DNA of 64,000 nucleotides from Leptolyngbya sp. KIOST-1 (lineage in GTDB: Bacteria > Cyanobacteriota > Cyanobacteriia > Phormidesmidales > Phormidesmidaceae), in contig NZ_JQFA01000002.1 of assembly GCF_000763385.1 (NCBI RefSeq), forward strand, positions 372,001 through 436,000, written 5' to 3'. The notes under the pieces are model-generated. The model searched no databases. It worked only from the letters and a program-made list of their open reading frames with translations, and was not told the DNA's origin. Numbering within the stretch: position 1 is the first letter of the stretch; every line of letters starts with the position of its first letter. Shown in pieces: positions 56,108-64,000 of the stretch. The translations under genes and the position numbers were made by a program.

Positions 56108-57370
56108 TCAGTCCGTGAACTTGAGCCGATGGCGGAAGTTGGCCACCGACTCGACGATGCCCAGGGCGATGAAGTTGGTCAGCAGCGCCGATCGCCCGTA
56201 GCTTAGCCAGGGCAGCGGAATGCCCGTGATTGGGGCCAGGCCGATGGTCATACCAATATTGACCACCACTTGAAACGTAATCATCGCCAGCACGCCAATC
56301 ACCAGCAGCGAGCCAAAATCATCCTTGGCGTTTTGGGCAATGATCACCAGGCGGAAGCAGATCAGCCAGTAGACGGCAATCAGCACCATCGACCCCACAA
56401 AACCCCACTCCTCGCCCACCGCCGAAAAGATAAAGTCGGTGTGCTGCTCAGGAATAAAGTTGAGCTGGGTTTGGGTCCCCTGTCCCCAGCCCTGGCCAAA
56501 CAGCTTGCCAGCCCCGATCGCAATCCGCGATTGAATCAGGTGGTAGCCGCCCCCCAGGGGATCCTTGTGCGGGTCGAGAAACAGCACCAGGCGGTCTTTC
56601 TGGTAGTCCTGCAGCAAATTCCAGAAGATGTCCCCCAGCTTGCCCGCCACCAGATTGACCGCCGTCGCCATCACGGTGCTAAACCAGCGCCAGGGCAGCG
56701 TAAACCAGGCAATCAGGCCCATGGTCAAACTCCAGACCAGCCAACCGGGCAGCAGCAGGTGAAACAAAATCGCCGCCACCAGCGGCGACACAAACAGCAC
56801 CAGCCAGCCGGGGTTGCAGTTGGCCCAGTAGAGCATAGCCAGGGTAATCACGCCGAATACCAGCGACGTCCCCAGGTCGGGCTGAATAAACACCAGCAGC
56901 CAGGGCAGCGCGGTCACCCCCACCGCCGTCACAACCCCCCACAGGGTCGAGGCATCGCGGCGGCTGAGCATGGCCGCCAGGGTGATGATCATGCCCAGCT
57001 TGGCAAACTCCGACGGCTGCACGTGAAAGCCGCCGATGCTGATCCACCGCTGCGCCCCCAACCCGACGGTGCCAATAAAAATTACCGCCAGCAACAGCAG
57101 GTTGATCACCGCGTAGATAATCCACTGCCAGTTGAGCAAGTTTTCGTAGCGCACCCGAGCAATCCACAGGGCCAAACCCAGGCCAATCAGCCCCAGCACC
57201 CCATGGTTGAGGCCGTAGGCGACGGTTTCGGTATTGCGCTGAGTGCTGTGAATCACGATCGCCCCAAAGGCGGTCAGCACCACCGGCAGCGCCAGCAGCA
57301 CCCAGTCCACCCCCTGCCAGCTCGCCAGCAGCGATCGCCATTGCCTCTGCACGTTAGTCACAAACATAGC
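56108..57370 (-). CDS. rodA: Rod-shape/peptidoglycan glycosyltransferase RodA (SEDS family)
   Basis: SEDS proteins polymerise lipid II into glycan strands with a class-B PBP. The 420-residue protein (ATG at 57370; the frame is open to a TTG at 57391) has ten helices and the family landmarks AQRWISIGGFHVQPSEFAKLGMI, FIQPDLGTSLVFG, GKLFGQGWGQGTQTQLNFIPEQHTDFIFSAVGEEWGFVG and GIPLPWLSYGRSALLTNFIALGIVESV. The HTDFIFS region and the overall length are those of RodA rather than FtsW. The partner PBP2 gene is not in the window. It lies 75 bases after mrp in the same direction. Confidence 0.94.
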   Translation of the reverse strand, partial: AMFVTNVQRQWRSLLASWQGVDWVLLALPVVLTAFGAIVIHSTQRNTETVAYGLNHGVLGLIGLGLALWIARVRYENLLNWQWIIYAVINLLLLAVIFIGTVGLGAQRWISIGGFHVQPSEFAKLGMIITLAAMLSRRDASTLWGVVTAVGVTALPWLLVFIQPDLGTSLVFGVITLAMLYWANCNPGWLVLFVSPLVAAILFHLLLPGWLVWSLTMGLIAWFTLPWRWFSTVMATAVNLVAGKLGDIFWNLLQDYQKDRLVLFLDPHKDPLGGGYHLIQSRIAIGAGKLFGQGWGQGTQTQLNFIPEQHTDFIFSAVGEEWGFVGSMVLIAVYWLICFRLVIIAQNAKDDFGSLLVIGVLAMITFQVVVNIGMTIGLAPITGIPLPWLSYGRSALLTNFIALGIVESVANFRHRLKFTD

Positions 57371-57445
57371 GCTGCCTACGAGTTCATCCAAACAATTATG
57401 ACAAGGAGGAGGGGTTTTGGGGGTTGGGTATCGGGTTTCGGGGTC

Positions 57446-58510
57446 CTAAGACGCCAGCGCCGCCACAGACACCTTAGCCGCCACCTGCTCGGCCATTGCC
57501 CGCAGCGCCCTGGCGCTCTCGGAGTCGGGGTGCTGCACCACAATGGGAATGCCCACATCGCCGCCCTGGCGCACGGCCATCTCCAGGGGAATGCAGCCCA
57601 GCACCGGCAGCCCCAGCTCCGTGGCCAGGGTTTCGCCGCCGCCGGAGCCAAAAATGTCGTAGCGCTTCTCCGGCGCATCGGGGGGAATAAATACGCTCAT
57701 GTTTTCGACAATGCCCAGCACCGGCACCTGGAGCTGCTGAAACATCTTCAGCCCCCGTCGCGCGTCTGAAATGGCCACCGACTGCGGGGTAGAGACAATC
57801 ACCGCCCCCGCCATTGGCACCGCCTGGGCCAGGGTGAGCTGGGCGTCGCCGGTACCGGGGGGCAGATCGACAATCAGATAGTCGAGCGGGCCCCACTCCA
57901 CCTGGTACAGAAACTGGCGAATGATGCCGTTGAGCATGGGGCCGCGCCAGATCACCGGCTGGTCGCGATCGATCAAAAAGCCCATCGACACCATTTTGAC
58001 CCCGTGGTTAAAGGCGGGTTCCAACACCTCGCCCTGCTTTACCACCACCTGGGCCTCGGTCAGCCCCATCATGATCGGCGCGTTGGGGCCATAGATGTCG
58101 GCGTCGATCAGGCCCACGGCGGCTCCGGCCTGGGCCAGGGCCACAGCCAGGTTCACCGCCACGGTGCTCTTGCCCACGCCGCCTTTGCCGCTGGACACCG
58201 CAATGATATTTTTGACCCCACTAATGCCGGTGCGATCGGGCAGCGCCTTTTGCTGCGGGGTCTCAGCGGTGACATCGACCTTCACAGTCTCAACCCCCGG
58301 CAGCGTGCGCACCGCTTTTTCGCAGTCTTCGACGATAAACTCCCGCAGGGGACAAGCTGGGGTCGTCAGCACCAGGGTGAAGCTCACGGTGCCGTTATCG
58401 ATCGCCACGTTGCGGATCATATTGAGATCCACCAGGCTCTTTTGCAGCTCCGGGTCTTGCACGGGGCGCAGCACGTCTAGAACAGAAACTTCGGAGAGGG
58501 TTAGGCTCAT
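57446..58510 (-). CDS. mrp: Mrp/ApbC/NBP35-family iron-sulphur carrier ATPase
   Basis: Mrp proteins bind and deliver iron-sulphur clusters. From ATG 58510 (354 residues) there is an N-terminal MIP18/DUF59 domain (about 1-85, VLDVLRPVQDPELQKSLVDLNMIRNVAI, TPACPLREFIVEDCEKAV) and a deviant P-loop domain with SSGKGGVGKSTVAVNLA (about 103-119), DADIYGPNAPIMMG and DLPPGTGDAQLTL. The CxxC pair of bacterial ApbC near ENMS is missing here (VENMSVFIPPDAPEKRYD), as is seen in other cyanobacterial Mrp proteins, so cluster binding may use other cysteines. A GTG/other start farther up (58543) is unlikely. Confidence 0.93.
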   Translation of the reverse strand: MSLTLSEVSVLDVLRPVQDPELQKSLVDLNMIRNVAIDNGTVSFTLVLTTPACPLREFIVEDCEKAVRTLPGVETVKVDVTAETPQQKALPDRTGISGVKNIIAVSSGKGGVGKSTVAVNLAVALAQAGAAVGLIDADIYGPNAPIMMGLTEAQVVVKQGEVLEPAFNHGVKMVSMGFLIDRDQPVIWRGPMLNGIIRQFLYQVEWGPLDYLIVDLPPGTGDAQLTLAQAVPMAGAVIVSTPQSVAISDARRGLKMFQQLQVPVLGIVENMSVFIPPDAPEKRYDIFGSGGGETLATELGLPVLGCIPLEMAVRQGGDVGIPIVVQHPDSESARALRAMAEQVAAKVSVAALAS

Positions 58511-58605
58511 GGAGTTGGGGGAGTTGGGCCAGGTACAGGGCAATGTTCAGCGGGAAAGGCGAACAGCATGAGCAACCCTCTGGGATATCGCCGCCCAGGG
58601 ATGCC

Positions 58606-58626
58606 GTAGGGTGGGCACTGCCCACC
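58606..58626. repeat. Dispersed 21-bp palindromic repeat, copy 2
   Basis: This copy is identical over 21 bp to 14766-14786, with the palindromic core GGTGGGCA-C-TGCCCACC. It lies in the spacer between mrp and the SRPBCC gene. Confidence 0.75.
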
Positions 58627-58713
58627 ACCCCGCCCCAGGCGAGGTAACTGTAGGCCATTCATTATCTTAAGCCGCTCTGTCCCCCTTTGAGCACAAGTGC
58701 TTAAGGGGTGGGA

Positions 58714-59202
58714 CTACCAGGCCTGGGAACGGGAGTTGCGACTATCCAAAAGATCCGGGTGTTCGGCGGCCTCGGCCAGGGCTGAGGCCACCCGGGCGGC
58801 GTAGGGGCGCAGCAGCGACCAGGCCAGGGGTGAGAGCCACCCGCGCAGCGTCACAGAGTAGGAAATTTGGGTGCCGCGAACGGTCGATTTGAGGTGATAG
58901 GTGACCCGCTCCTCCAGGCCGGGGATGGGCAGCACCCGCACGCTGATCAGTTCGTGGGGCTGTACCCGCTCCACAAAAATATTCACCGGCACCGGGCAGA
59001 GGCGAGTAAAAGCCCGATAGATCAGCCCCGGCTTGGGCTTGAGCCCCTGGGGAGCGTTGGTGCTGGTCAGTAGGGGGTGCCAGGAGACATCGGCCAGGTT
59101 CATGATCGTCTGCCAGAGCACATCTACAGAGGCGGTGCTGACCGCCAGGTAGGACTTCTCCAGCTGCTGCTGGACCTGCACCCAGTGCTGGATCAGCTGC
59201 AT
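58714..59202 (-). CDS. SRPBCC-family (polyketide cyclase/START-like) protein
   Basis: I take the ATG at 59202 (162 residues); a GTG at 59259 would add 19. The domain has a helix-grip START-like fold: LEKSYLAVSTASVDVLWQTIMNLADVSWHPLL, then PVPVNIFVERVQPHELISVRVLPIPGLEERVTYHLKSTVRGTQISYSVTLRGWLSP and a C-terminal helix. It binds a hydrophobic ligand; the ligand is unknown. It lies 200 bases from mrp and shares its direction. Confidence 0.82.
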   Translation of the reverse strand: MQLIQHWVQVQQQLEKSYLAVSTASVDVLWQTIMNLADVSWHPLLTSTNAPQGLKPKPGLIYRAFTRLCPVPVNIFVERVQPHELISVRVLPIPGLEERVTYHLKSTVRGTQISYSVTLRGWLSPLAWSLLRPYAARVASALAEAAEHPDLLDSRNSRSQAW

Positions 59203-59673
59203 CAGCGTGAGGAACGGACGGGGAAAAGACAGGGCTCTAAACACAGCCGCACCCCCCACAGCTAAAGTCCCAGGTCAATACCCAAGTCATTGACTGACAG
59301 CTGGGGCGAATTGGAGGCGGAGGCAGAGAAATCATAGCAATCAAAGCATGGCCGTCTGGAAGCAAAATGGAAAAAAATGACCGACCGGGGAAAGACTAGC
59401 CGGGGAGTTCGTTACAGGGCGTTGCGTTTCTAAACATTTTTCTCAACCTGGCGGATGAGGTGGGTAATGGGTCTGGTTTCACGGTAGCGTGGGAAAACTG
59501 GTTCCCGTTGAGGGGGTCACCTGTGGCCTGGAGCAGTTTGCTCTGGGGCTCCGCCAGAGCAGAAAATATCTCTGCTGGCGGCAAAAATGAATACTGAGGT
59601 TCCGAATTCAGGCCATTCCCCAGTGTGACATATCCGACCCGATGCCGACATAACGTATTGTTTTCTCGACGCT
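59203..59673. other. 471-bp intergenic region upstream of hemF
   Basis: This divergent spacer contains promoters for the SRPBCC gene and hemF. I see no tRNA, hairpin terminator or open frame of interest. The sequence just upstream of the hemF ATG (ACATAACGTATTGTTTTCTCGACGCT) is AT-richer than its surroundings. Confidence 0.4.
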
Positions 59674-60708
59674 ATGACCACAACCCCTGTTTCCAAGCCC
59701 GTTACTAACGCGCCACCCGCCGATTCTCGCGATCGCGTCAGCGCCATGCTGAAACAGCTCCAGGACAGCATCTGCCAGCGGCTGGAGGCCCTCGACGGCG
59801 GTGCCCAGTTTCAGCAGGACGCCTGGGAGCGGCCCGAGGGCGGCGGCGGCCGATCGCGCGTAATTAAACAGGGCAAGGTGTTTGAGCAGGGCGGCGTAAA
59901 CTTTTCTGAAGTGTGGGGCGACCACCTGCCGCCGTCGATTCTGGTGCAGCGACCTGAGGCGGCGGGCCACCGCTTCTACGCCACCGGCACCTCCATGGTG
60001 CTGCACCCCCGCAACCCCTACGTGCCCACGGTACACCTCAACTACCGCTACTTTGAGGCGGGGCCGGTGTGGTGGTTTGGCGGCGGCATTGACCTCACCC
60101 CCTACTACCCCTTCGACGAGGATGTGGTGCATTTTCATCGGACGCTGAAACAGGCCTGCGATCGCCACAACCCCCAGTATTATCAGGTGTTCAAGCCCTG
60201 GTGCGACGAATACTTCTACCTCAAGCACCGGGGTGAGACCCGGGGCGTGGGCGGCATTTTCTTCGACTACCAGGACGGCCAGGGGCTGCTCTACCGAGGC
60301 CCCGACGCGGGCAAAGCCGCCGACCAGACCAGCCAGGCCATTGGCGAACTGCCCCAGCGCTCCTGGGACGATCTATTTAATTTCGCCCGCGACTGCGGCA
60401 ATGCCTTTCTGCCCGCCTACGTGCCGATTGTTGAGCGCCGTCATACCACCGAGTACAGCGACCACCAGCGGCAGTTTCAGCTCTACCGCCGGGGCCGCTA
60501 CGTGGAGTTCAACCTGGTCTACGACCGGGGCACCATTTTTGGCCTGCAGACTAACGGCCGCACCGAGTCGATTTTGATGTCGCTGCCGCCGCTGGTGCGC
60601 TGGGAGTACGGCTACACCCCCGAGCCCAATGGCCCAGAAGCCCGCCTATACGACGTTTTTCTCAAGCCCCAGGACTGGATCAACTGGAGCGGCACACCAA
60701 CTGGCTAG
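59674..60708 (+). CDS. hemF: Oxygen-dependent coproporphyrinogen III oxidase
   Basis: The enzyme decarboxylates coproporphyrinogen III to protoporphyrinogen IX with O2, for haem and chlorophyll. The 344-residue protein has the family blocks [29 protein letters not shown]-like [127 protein letters not shown]. All catalytic residues seem present. The 20-residue N-terminal extension is variable in the family. Two tandem hairpins follow the stop. Confidence 0.98.
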   Translation: MTTTPVSKPVTNAPPADSRDRVSAMLKQLQDSICQRLEALDGGAQFQQDAWERPEGGGGRSRVIKQGKVFEQGGVNFSEVWGDHLPPSILVQRPEAAGHRFYATGTSMVLHPRNPYVPTVHLNYRYFEAGPVWWFGGGIDLTPYYPFDEDVVHFHRTLKQACDRHNPQYYQVFKPWCDEYFYLKHRGETRGVGGIFFDYQDGQGLLYRGPDAGKAADQTSQAIGELPQRSWDDLFNFARDCGNAFLPAYVPIVERRHTTEYSDHQRQFQLYRRGRYVEFNLVYDRGTIFGLQTNGRTESILMSLPPLVRWEYGYTPEPNGPEARLYDVFLKPQDWINWSGTPTG

Positions 60709-60724
60709 TGCCACCAAACTCCCC

Positions 60725-60799
60725 TCAAACCTTTGCCCAGTAAAGGTTTGAGCCAATACCCCAAGTGGTTGTTCCCAGGCCACCTGGGGTATTTATTCG
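60725..60799 (+). terminator. Two tandem hairpins after hemF
   Basis: TCAAACCTTT (60725-60734) pairs perfectly with 60742-60751, and AATACCCCAAGTGG (60755-60768) pairs with 60780-60793 with one mismatch; a T-rich tail (ATTTATT) follows. The second is the stronger terminator; the first could be its partner on the opposite strand or an mRNA stabiliser. Confidence 0.8.
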
Positions 60800-61005
60800 T
60801 TTAGGTTTCTTAAAAAACCCCGAAATCCACATAAATTAAAGCTTTTGGCGATCCACTTTTTGAGGGTTGCCCTTAGAATGAGGCAGTGAAATTCTGGATT
60901 GACAGGGGTTTCAGCCATTTTGGCTGGCAGGGGTGTAATCTACGCCCTGGTCCTATCGTCAGAATGCAGCTGGACCCCATTGTTTTTTGCCCATAGGAGA
61001 CAGGT

Positions 61006-61299
61006 ATGAATAAAGCTGAACTCGTGGATACGGTGGCTGAGAAGGCTTCCTCCTCTAGCGACAAACCCGTGACCAAGAAGGAGGTAGACCTCGTTATCTC
61101 TGCCACCATCGACGCCATTATTGAAGCCGTAGCGGCAGGCGAAAAAGTCACCCTGGTAGGGTTTGGCTCCTTTGAGCGGCGCGAGCGCAAAGAGCGCGAG
61201 GGCCGTAACCCCAAGACTGGCGACACGATGGTGATTCCAGCCACGAAGGTGCCTGCCTTTTCCGCAGGCAAATTGTTCAAAGAAAAAGTGGCTAAGTAG
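61006..61299 (+). CDS. hup: HU-family DNA-binding protein
   Basis: HU bends and compacts DNA as a dimer. The 97-residue product has the canonical start MNKAELVDTVAEKA, the LVGFGSFERRERKEREGRNPKTG arm region with the RNPxTG turn and the ending VPAFSAGKLFKEKVAK. It is slightly longer than the 90-residue standard. A TAGGAGACAGGT ribosome site precedes the ATG. It is followed at 19 bases by cobD, which is probably co-transcribed. Confidence 0.97.
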   Translation: MNKAELVDTVAEKASSSSDKPVTKKEVDLVISATIDAIIEAVAAGEKVTLVGFGSFERRERKEREGRNPKTGDTMVIPATKVPAFSAGKLFKEKVAK

Positions 61300-61317
61300 A
61301 CCTGGCCCAGTAAACGC

Positions 61318-62415
61318 TTGATCCAACCTTCGCCTACTCACACACCTTCAAATCGACCTGTTCATGGGGGGAATCTGGCCTGGGCGGCTGCGATCGCGGG
61401 CTGTTCCCCCAATTCTTTACTCGACTTTTCCGCCAGCATCAATCCCCTGGGGCCGCCCGAGTCGGTGGTGCAGGCCATGACTGCCGCCCTGGGGCAGCTG
61501 CGCCACTACCCCGACCCCAGCTACGCCGAGTTGCGCCGTGCCCTGGCTGAGCACCACGGGGTGCCCATGGACTGGGTGCTGCCGGGCAATGGGGCCGCAG
61601 AGCTGCTGACCTGGGCGGCCAGGGATGTGGCCGCCAGCGACGGCTGCCACCTGCTCACTCCGGCTTTTGGCGACTACGGGCGATCGCTTGCCGCCTTTGA
61701 TGTACCCATACGGCCCTGGCCCCTGCCCCTGGAAGATTGGGCTGGCCCTGGGTCAGCGCCGACCTGGCCCGAGCCCGAGGCCGCCAGCCTTCTGATCAAC
61801 AACCCCCACAACCCCACCGGGCGGCTGTTCCCCAGGGCCAGCCTGGAGCCCCTGCTGGAGCGGTTTGCCACCGTGATTGTGGATGAGGCCTTTATGGACT
61901 TTCTGCCCGCCGACCGGCAGCAGTCCCTGATTGCAGACCTGGACCACCACCCCAACCTGGTGGTGCTGAGGTCGCTGACCAAGTTTTACACCCTGCCCGG
62001 TCTGCGGATTGGCTACGCCCTGGGCCACCCCGATCGCCTGGGCCGCTGGCAGCGCTGGCGCGACCCCTGGCCGGTGAATGCCCTGGCGGCGGCGGCGGCG
62101 ATCGCGGCGGTGAGCGATCATTCGTTTCAGCGGCGCACCTGGCAGTGGCTGCCCCCCGCCCGAGAGGCTTTCTGCAAAGGGTTGCAGGCCATCCCGGGGC
62201 TATCGCCGCTGCCGGGGGCCGCCAACTATCTGCTGGTCAAAACCGCCACTCCGGCCCCGCTGCTTCAGGAGCGGCTGTTGCGCCGTCACCAGATTCTGAT
62301 TCGCGACTGCGTGAGCTTTGGGGAGCTGGGGGCAAACTACATGCGGGTGTCCGTCCGCACGGAGGCCGAAAATGACCGTTTGCTAACCGCCCTCGGCCAG
62401 GAGCTAGGGGTATGA
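61318..62415 (+). CDS. cobD: L-threonine-O-3-phosphate decarboxylase-like aminotransferase
   Basis: CobD makes aminopropanol phosphate for the cobalamin side chain. The protein has the diagnostic N-terminal HGGNLAWAAAIAG and LLDFSASINPLGPP, PGNGAAELL, and a PLP-lysine in VVLRSLTKFYTLPGLRIGYALG, with INNPHNPTGRL and the final YMRVSVRTEAEN. No ATG occurs in frame ahead of HGGN, so the start is a TTG at 61318 or another alternate codon (365 residues). It resembles histidinol-phosphate aminotransferases too, but the HGGN start is more consistent with CobD. HU lies immediately upstream. Confidence 0.88.
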   Translation: MIQPSPTHTPSNRPVHGGNLAWAAAIAGCSPNSLLDFSASINPLGPPESVVQAMTAALGQLRHYPDPSYAELRRALAEHHGVPMDWVLPGNGAAELLTWAARDVAASDGCHLLTPAFGDYGRSLAAFDVPIRPWPLPLEDWAGPGSAPTWPEPEAASLLINNPHNPTGRLFPRASLEPLLERFATVIVDEAFMDFLPADRQQSLIADLDHHPNLVVLRSLTKFYTLPGLRIGYALGHPDRLGRWQRWRDPWPVNALAAAAAIAAVSDHSFQRRTWQWLPPAREAFCKGLQAIPGLSPLPGAANYLLVKTATPAPLLQERLLRRHQILIRDCVSFGELGANYMRVSVRTEAENDRLLTALGQELGV

Positions 62416-62439
62416 TGCTGCCAGTTCAGAGCGTTCACC

Positions 62440-63981
62440 ATGACCACCACTGCCCCACCGCCCCTGCACCTCGAGTCTCCCCCCGAACTCAGGGTGGTCA
62501 ACATGACCAAGCGGTTTGGTCCCCTGGTGGCGCTCAACGACGTGTCCCTCACCCTCAAACCCGGCACCTTTCACGGCCTGCTGGGGGAAAATGGGGCGGG
62601 CAAAAGCACGCTGGTCAAATGCATTATGGGCTTCTATACCCCCACCGCCGGGCAGGTGCTGCTCGACAACCAGGTTTGTCCGATTAAAAGCCCCAAAGAC
62701 GCCCACGGCTGCGGCATTGGCATGGTGTACCAGCACTTTACCTCGGTGCCCGCCATGACCGTGGCCGAAAACCTGGTGCTCAGCCGCTACGATCGCGCCC
62801 CGGTGATCCACTGGCAGCAGGAGTACGCCGCCCTGGGCGACTTCATGGCGCGATCGCCCTTTCAGGTGGACCTCGACCTGCCGGTGGCCCAGTTGGCGGC
62901 GGGCCAGAAGCAAAAGCTCGAAATTCTCAAGCAGCTCTACCTGAAAAGCCGCATTCTGATTCTCGACGAGCCTACCTCGGTGCTCACCCCCGACGAGGCC
63001 GACGAGGTGCTGGGGTTGCTGCGCCAGGAGGTGCGGCTGGGCCACCTCAGCGTGCTGCTGATTACCCACAAGTTTCGCGAGGTGCTGGCCTTTACCGACG
63101 AGGTAACGGTGCTGCGCAAGGGGCATCTGGCCGGTCACGGGGCCGTGGCCGACCTCACCGTGGCCGATATGGCCCGAATGATGCTGGGGGCCGATCGCGC
63201 CACCAAGCCCGTGGCCAAAGCCGGTTCCGGGCCGACGCACCCGGTGCTGGAGGTGAAGGACCTGGGGGCGGTCAAGGACAATGGCCTGAACGCCTTTGGC
63301 CCCCTGGAGCTGACCGTACACAGCGGCGAAATCGTCGGCATTGCCGGAGTCTCGGGCAACGGCCAGCGGGAGCTGGTGGAGGTGCTGGCCGGGCAGCGAT
63401 CGCCCAGCCAGGGCCAGATCCACGTCGGGGGCGCACCCTACCGCGCCACCCGAGCCGAAATGGTGCGCCACGGGGTCTGCGCTCTGCCCGAAGAACCCCT
63501 GCGCAATGCCTGTGTCCCCGGCATGAGCGTAGCCGAGAACATGGCCCTGCGCACTTTCGATCGCCCCCCCCAGGCCCGCTGGATGTGGCTGAGGCTGAGC
63601 GCCATTCGCCGGGCCGCCCAGGGGCTGATTGAAACCTTCAGGGTCAAAACCCCCTCGCCGGAAACCCCGGTTCAAAACCTGTCCGGGGGCAACGTGCAGC
63701 GGACGGTGCTAGCCCGAGAGCTGTCGTCCCCCGATGTCAGGCTGCTGATCGCCGCTAACCCCTGCTTTGGCCTCGATTTTTCTGCCGTAGACCAGATCCA
63801 CAACGCCATTGTGGAGGCCCGCAACCGGGGGGTGGCGGTGCTGCTGGTCAGCGAAGACCTCGACGAGCTGCTGGCTCTCAGCGATCGCATTCTGGTGATC
63901 AGCGCCGGGCAGTTTGTCTACGCCAGCCCCACCGACGAGGCCGACGTCAGCGACATTGGCCACAAAATGGCTGGGCATTAG
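62440..63981 (+). CDS. Two-NBD ABC ATPase, BmpA/nucleoside or simple-sugar importer type
   Basis: The 513-residue protein fuses two ATPase domains. The first (about 15-255) has Walker A GENGAGKSTLVK, signature-like LAAGQKQKLEILKQLY and Walker B ILILDEPTSVLTPDE. The second (about 265-510) has a degenerate Walker A (GVSGNGQREL), signature NLSGGNVQRTVLARELS and a Walker B-like LLIAANPCFGLDF. This order is typical of RbsA/YufO-like ATPases of nucleoside or simple-sugar importers. Partner permeases and the BmpA lipoprotein would lie beyond the right edge; only 19 bases follow the stop. Confidence 0.92.
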   Translation: MTTTAPPPLHLESPPELRVVNMTKRFGPLVALNDVSLTLKPGTFHGLLGENGAGKSTLVKCIMGFYTPTAGQVLLDNQVCPIKSPKDAHGCGIGMVYQHFTSVPAMTVAENLVLSRYDRAPVIHWQQEYAALGDFMARSPFQVDLDLPVAQLAAGQKQKLEILKQLYLKSRILILDEPTSVLTPDEADEVLGLLRQEVRLGHLSVLLITHKFREVLAFTDEVTVLRKGHLAGHGAVADLTVADMARMMLGADRATKPVAKAGSGPTHPVLEVKDLGAVKDNGLNAFGPLELTVHSGEIVGIAGVSGNGQRELVEVLAGQRSPSQGQIHVGGAPYRATRAEMVRHGVCALPEEPLRNACVPGMSVAENMALRTFDRPPQARWMWLRLSAIRRAAQGLIETFRVKTPSPETPVQNLSGGNVQRTVLARELSSPDVRLLIAANPCFGLDFSAVDQIHNAIVEARNRGVAVLLVSEDLDELLALSDRILVISAGQFVYASPTDEADVSDIGHKMAGH

Positions 63982-64000
63982 GAGAGGTGGGGGTTCCCCC

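Noticed and set aside
56270..57769. A 499-codon rightward frame opposite rodA and mrp
   Set aside because: It is extremely rich in Gln, His and Pro, matches no fold, and lies exactly antisense to two well-conserved genes; it is a by-product of high GC content.

Overview
This window reads as a chromosomal segment of a GC-rich cyanobacterium. The clearest marks are petH with an N-terminal CpcD-type phycobilisome-linker domain, a prk with two cysteine pairs of the light-regulated type, ycf46, hemF, DUF2996 and SLH/OprB porin genes, and very many GCGATCGC (HIP1) octamers inside and between genes. A Leptolyngbya/Nodosilinea-like filamentous or Synechococcales-type host is a reasonable guess, but genus is inference only. 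I see no rRNA, tRNA, CRISPR array, transposase, phage gene or replication origin. Mobile traces are limited to one MITE-like element and small dispersed or tandem repeats.

Layout. 0-9.5 kb: envelope and transport genes (a Spy/CpxP-like fragment cut by the left edge, a DUF1275 protein, a secreted two-domain monooxygenase-like protein, a nucleobase permease, an SLH porin, an RCK cation channel with an unusual filter). 9.5-14.5 kb: core metabolism (DUF2721, prk, petH, hom) with strong intrinsic terminators. 14.5-24.5 kb: mixed genes (exporter ABC, a decaying toxin-antitoxin patch with an in-frame stop in the toxin, an orphan MacB-type ATPase, a DUF790/Bax1-like nuclease, an alpha/beta hydrolase, TraX, an unannotated 54-residue membrane protein, an SH3b protein, ycf46). 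25.3-33.9 kb: a complete five-gene peptide-type (Dpp/Opp/Gsi) ABC importer followed by a hydantoin/Asp-Glu-type racemase and, further on, an isochorismatase-family hydrolase; this looks like uptake and breakdown of a nitrogen-rich organic compound. 34.2-35.1 kb: a yybP-ykoY manganese riboswitch in front of a TMEM165/GDT1-type Mn exporter. 35-39.7 kb: two YbjQ proteins, a secreted hypothetical protein, a sterol-desaturase-family oxygenase and a B12-binding radical SAM enzyme.

39.7-55.0 kb is the most striking region: a 15-kb signalling island of eight genes split by a 241-bp divergent intergenic region. Rightward run three histidine kinases (two giant PAS/GAF hybrid kinases around a small REC-kinase). 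Leftward run a REC-DNA-binding-Hpt-REC-degenerate-GGDEF regulator, a lone receiver, a small unknown protein, a HisKA-EAL fusion and an FHA-(PAS)-GGDEF cyclase. The set contains every part needed for a phosphorelay that controls both transcription and c-di-GMP synthesis and breakdown. Those connections are inferred from architecture and synteny.

55-64 kb: an EamA transporter, rodA, mrp, an SRPBCC protein, hemF, an HU protein, cobD and a two-NBD ABC ATPase of the nucleoside/simple-sugar (BmpA-associated) type close to the right edge.

Start codons were moved downstream of the longest possible reading frame where an ATG with better spacing, a Shine-Dalgarno sequence or the family's usual N-terminus argued for it; each such choice is stated.
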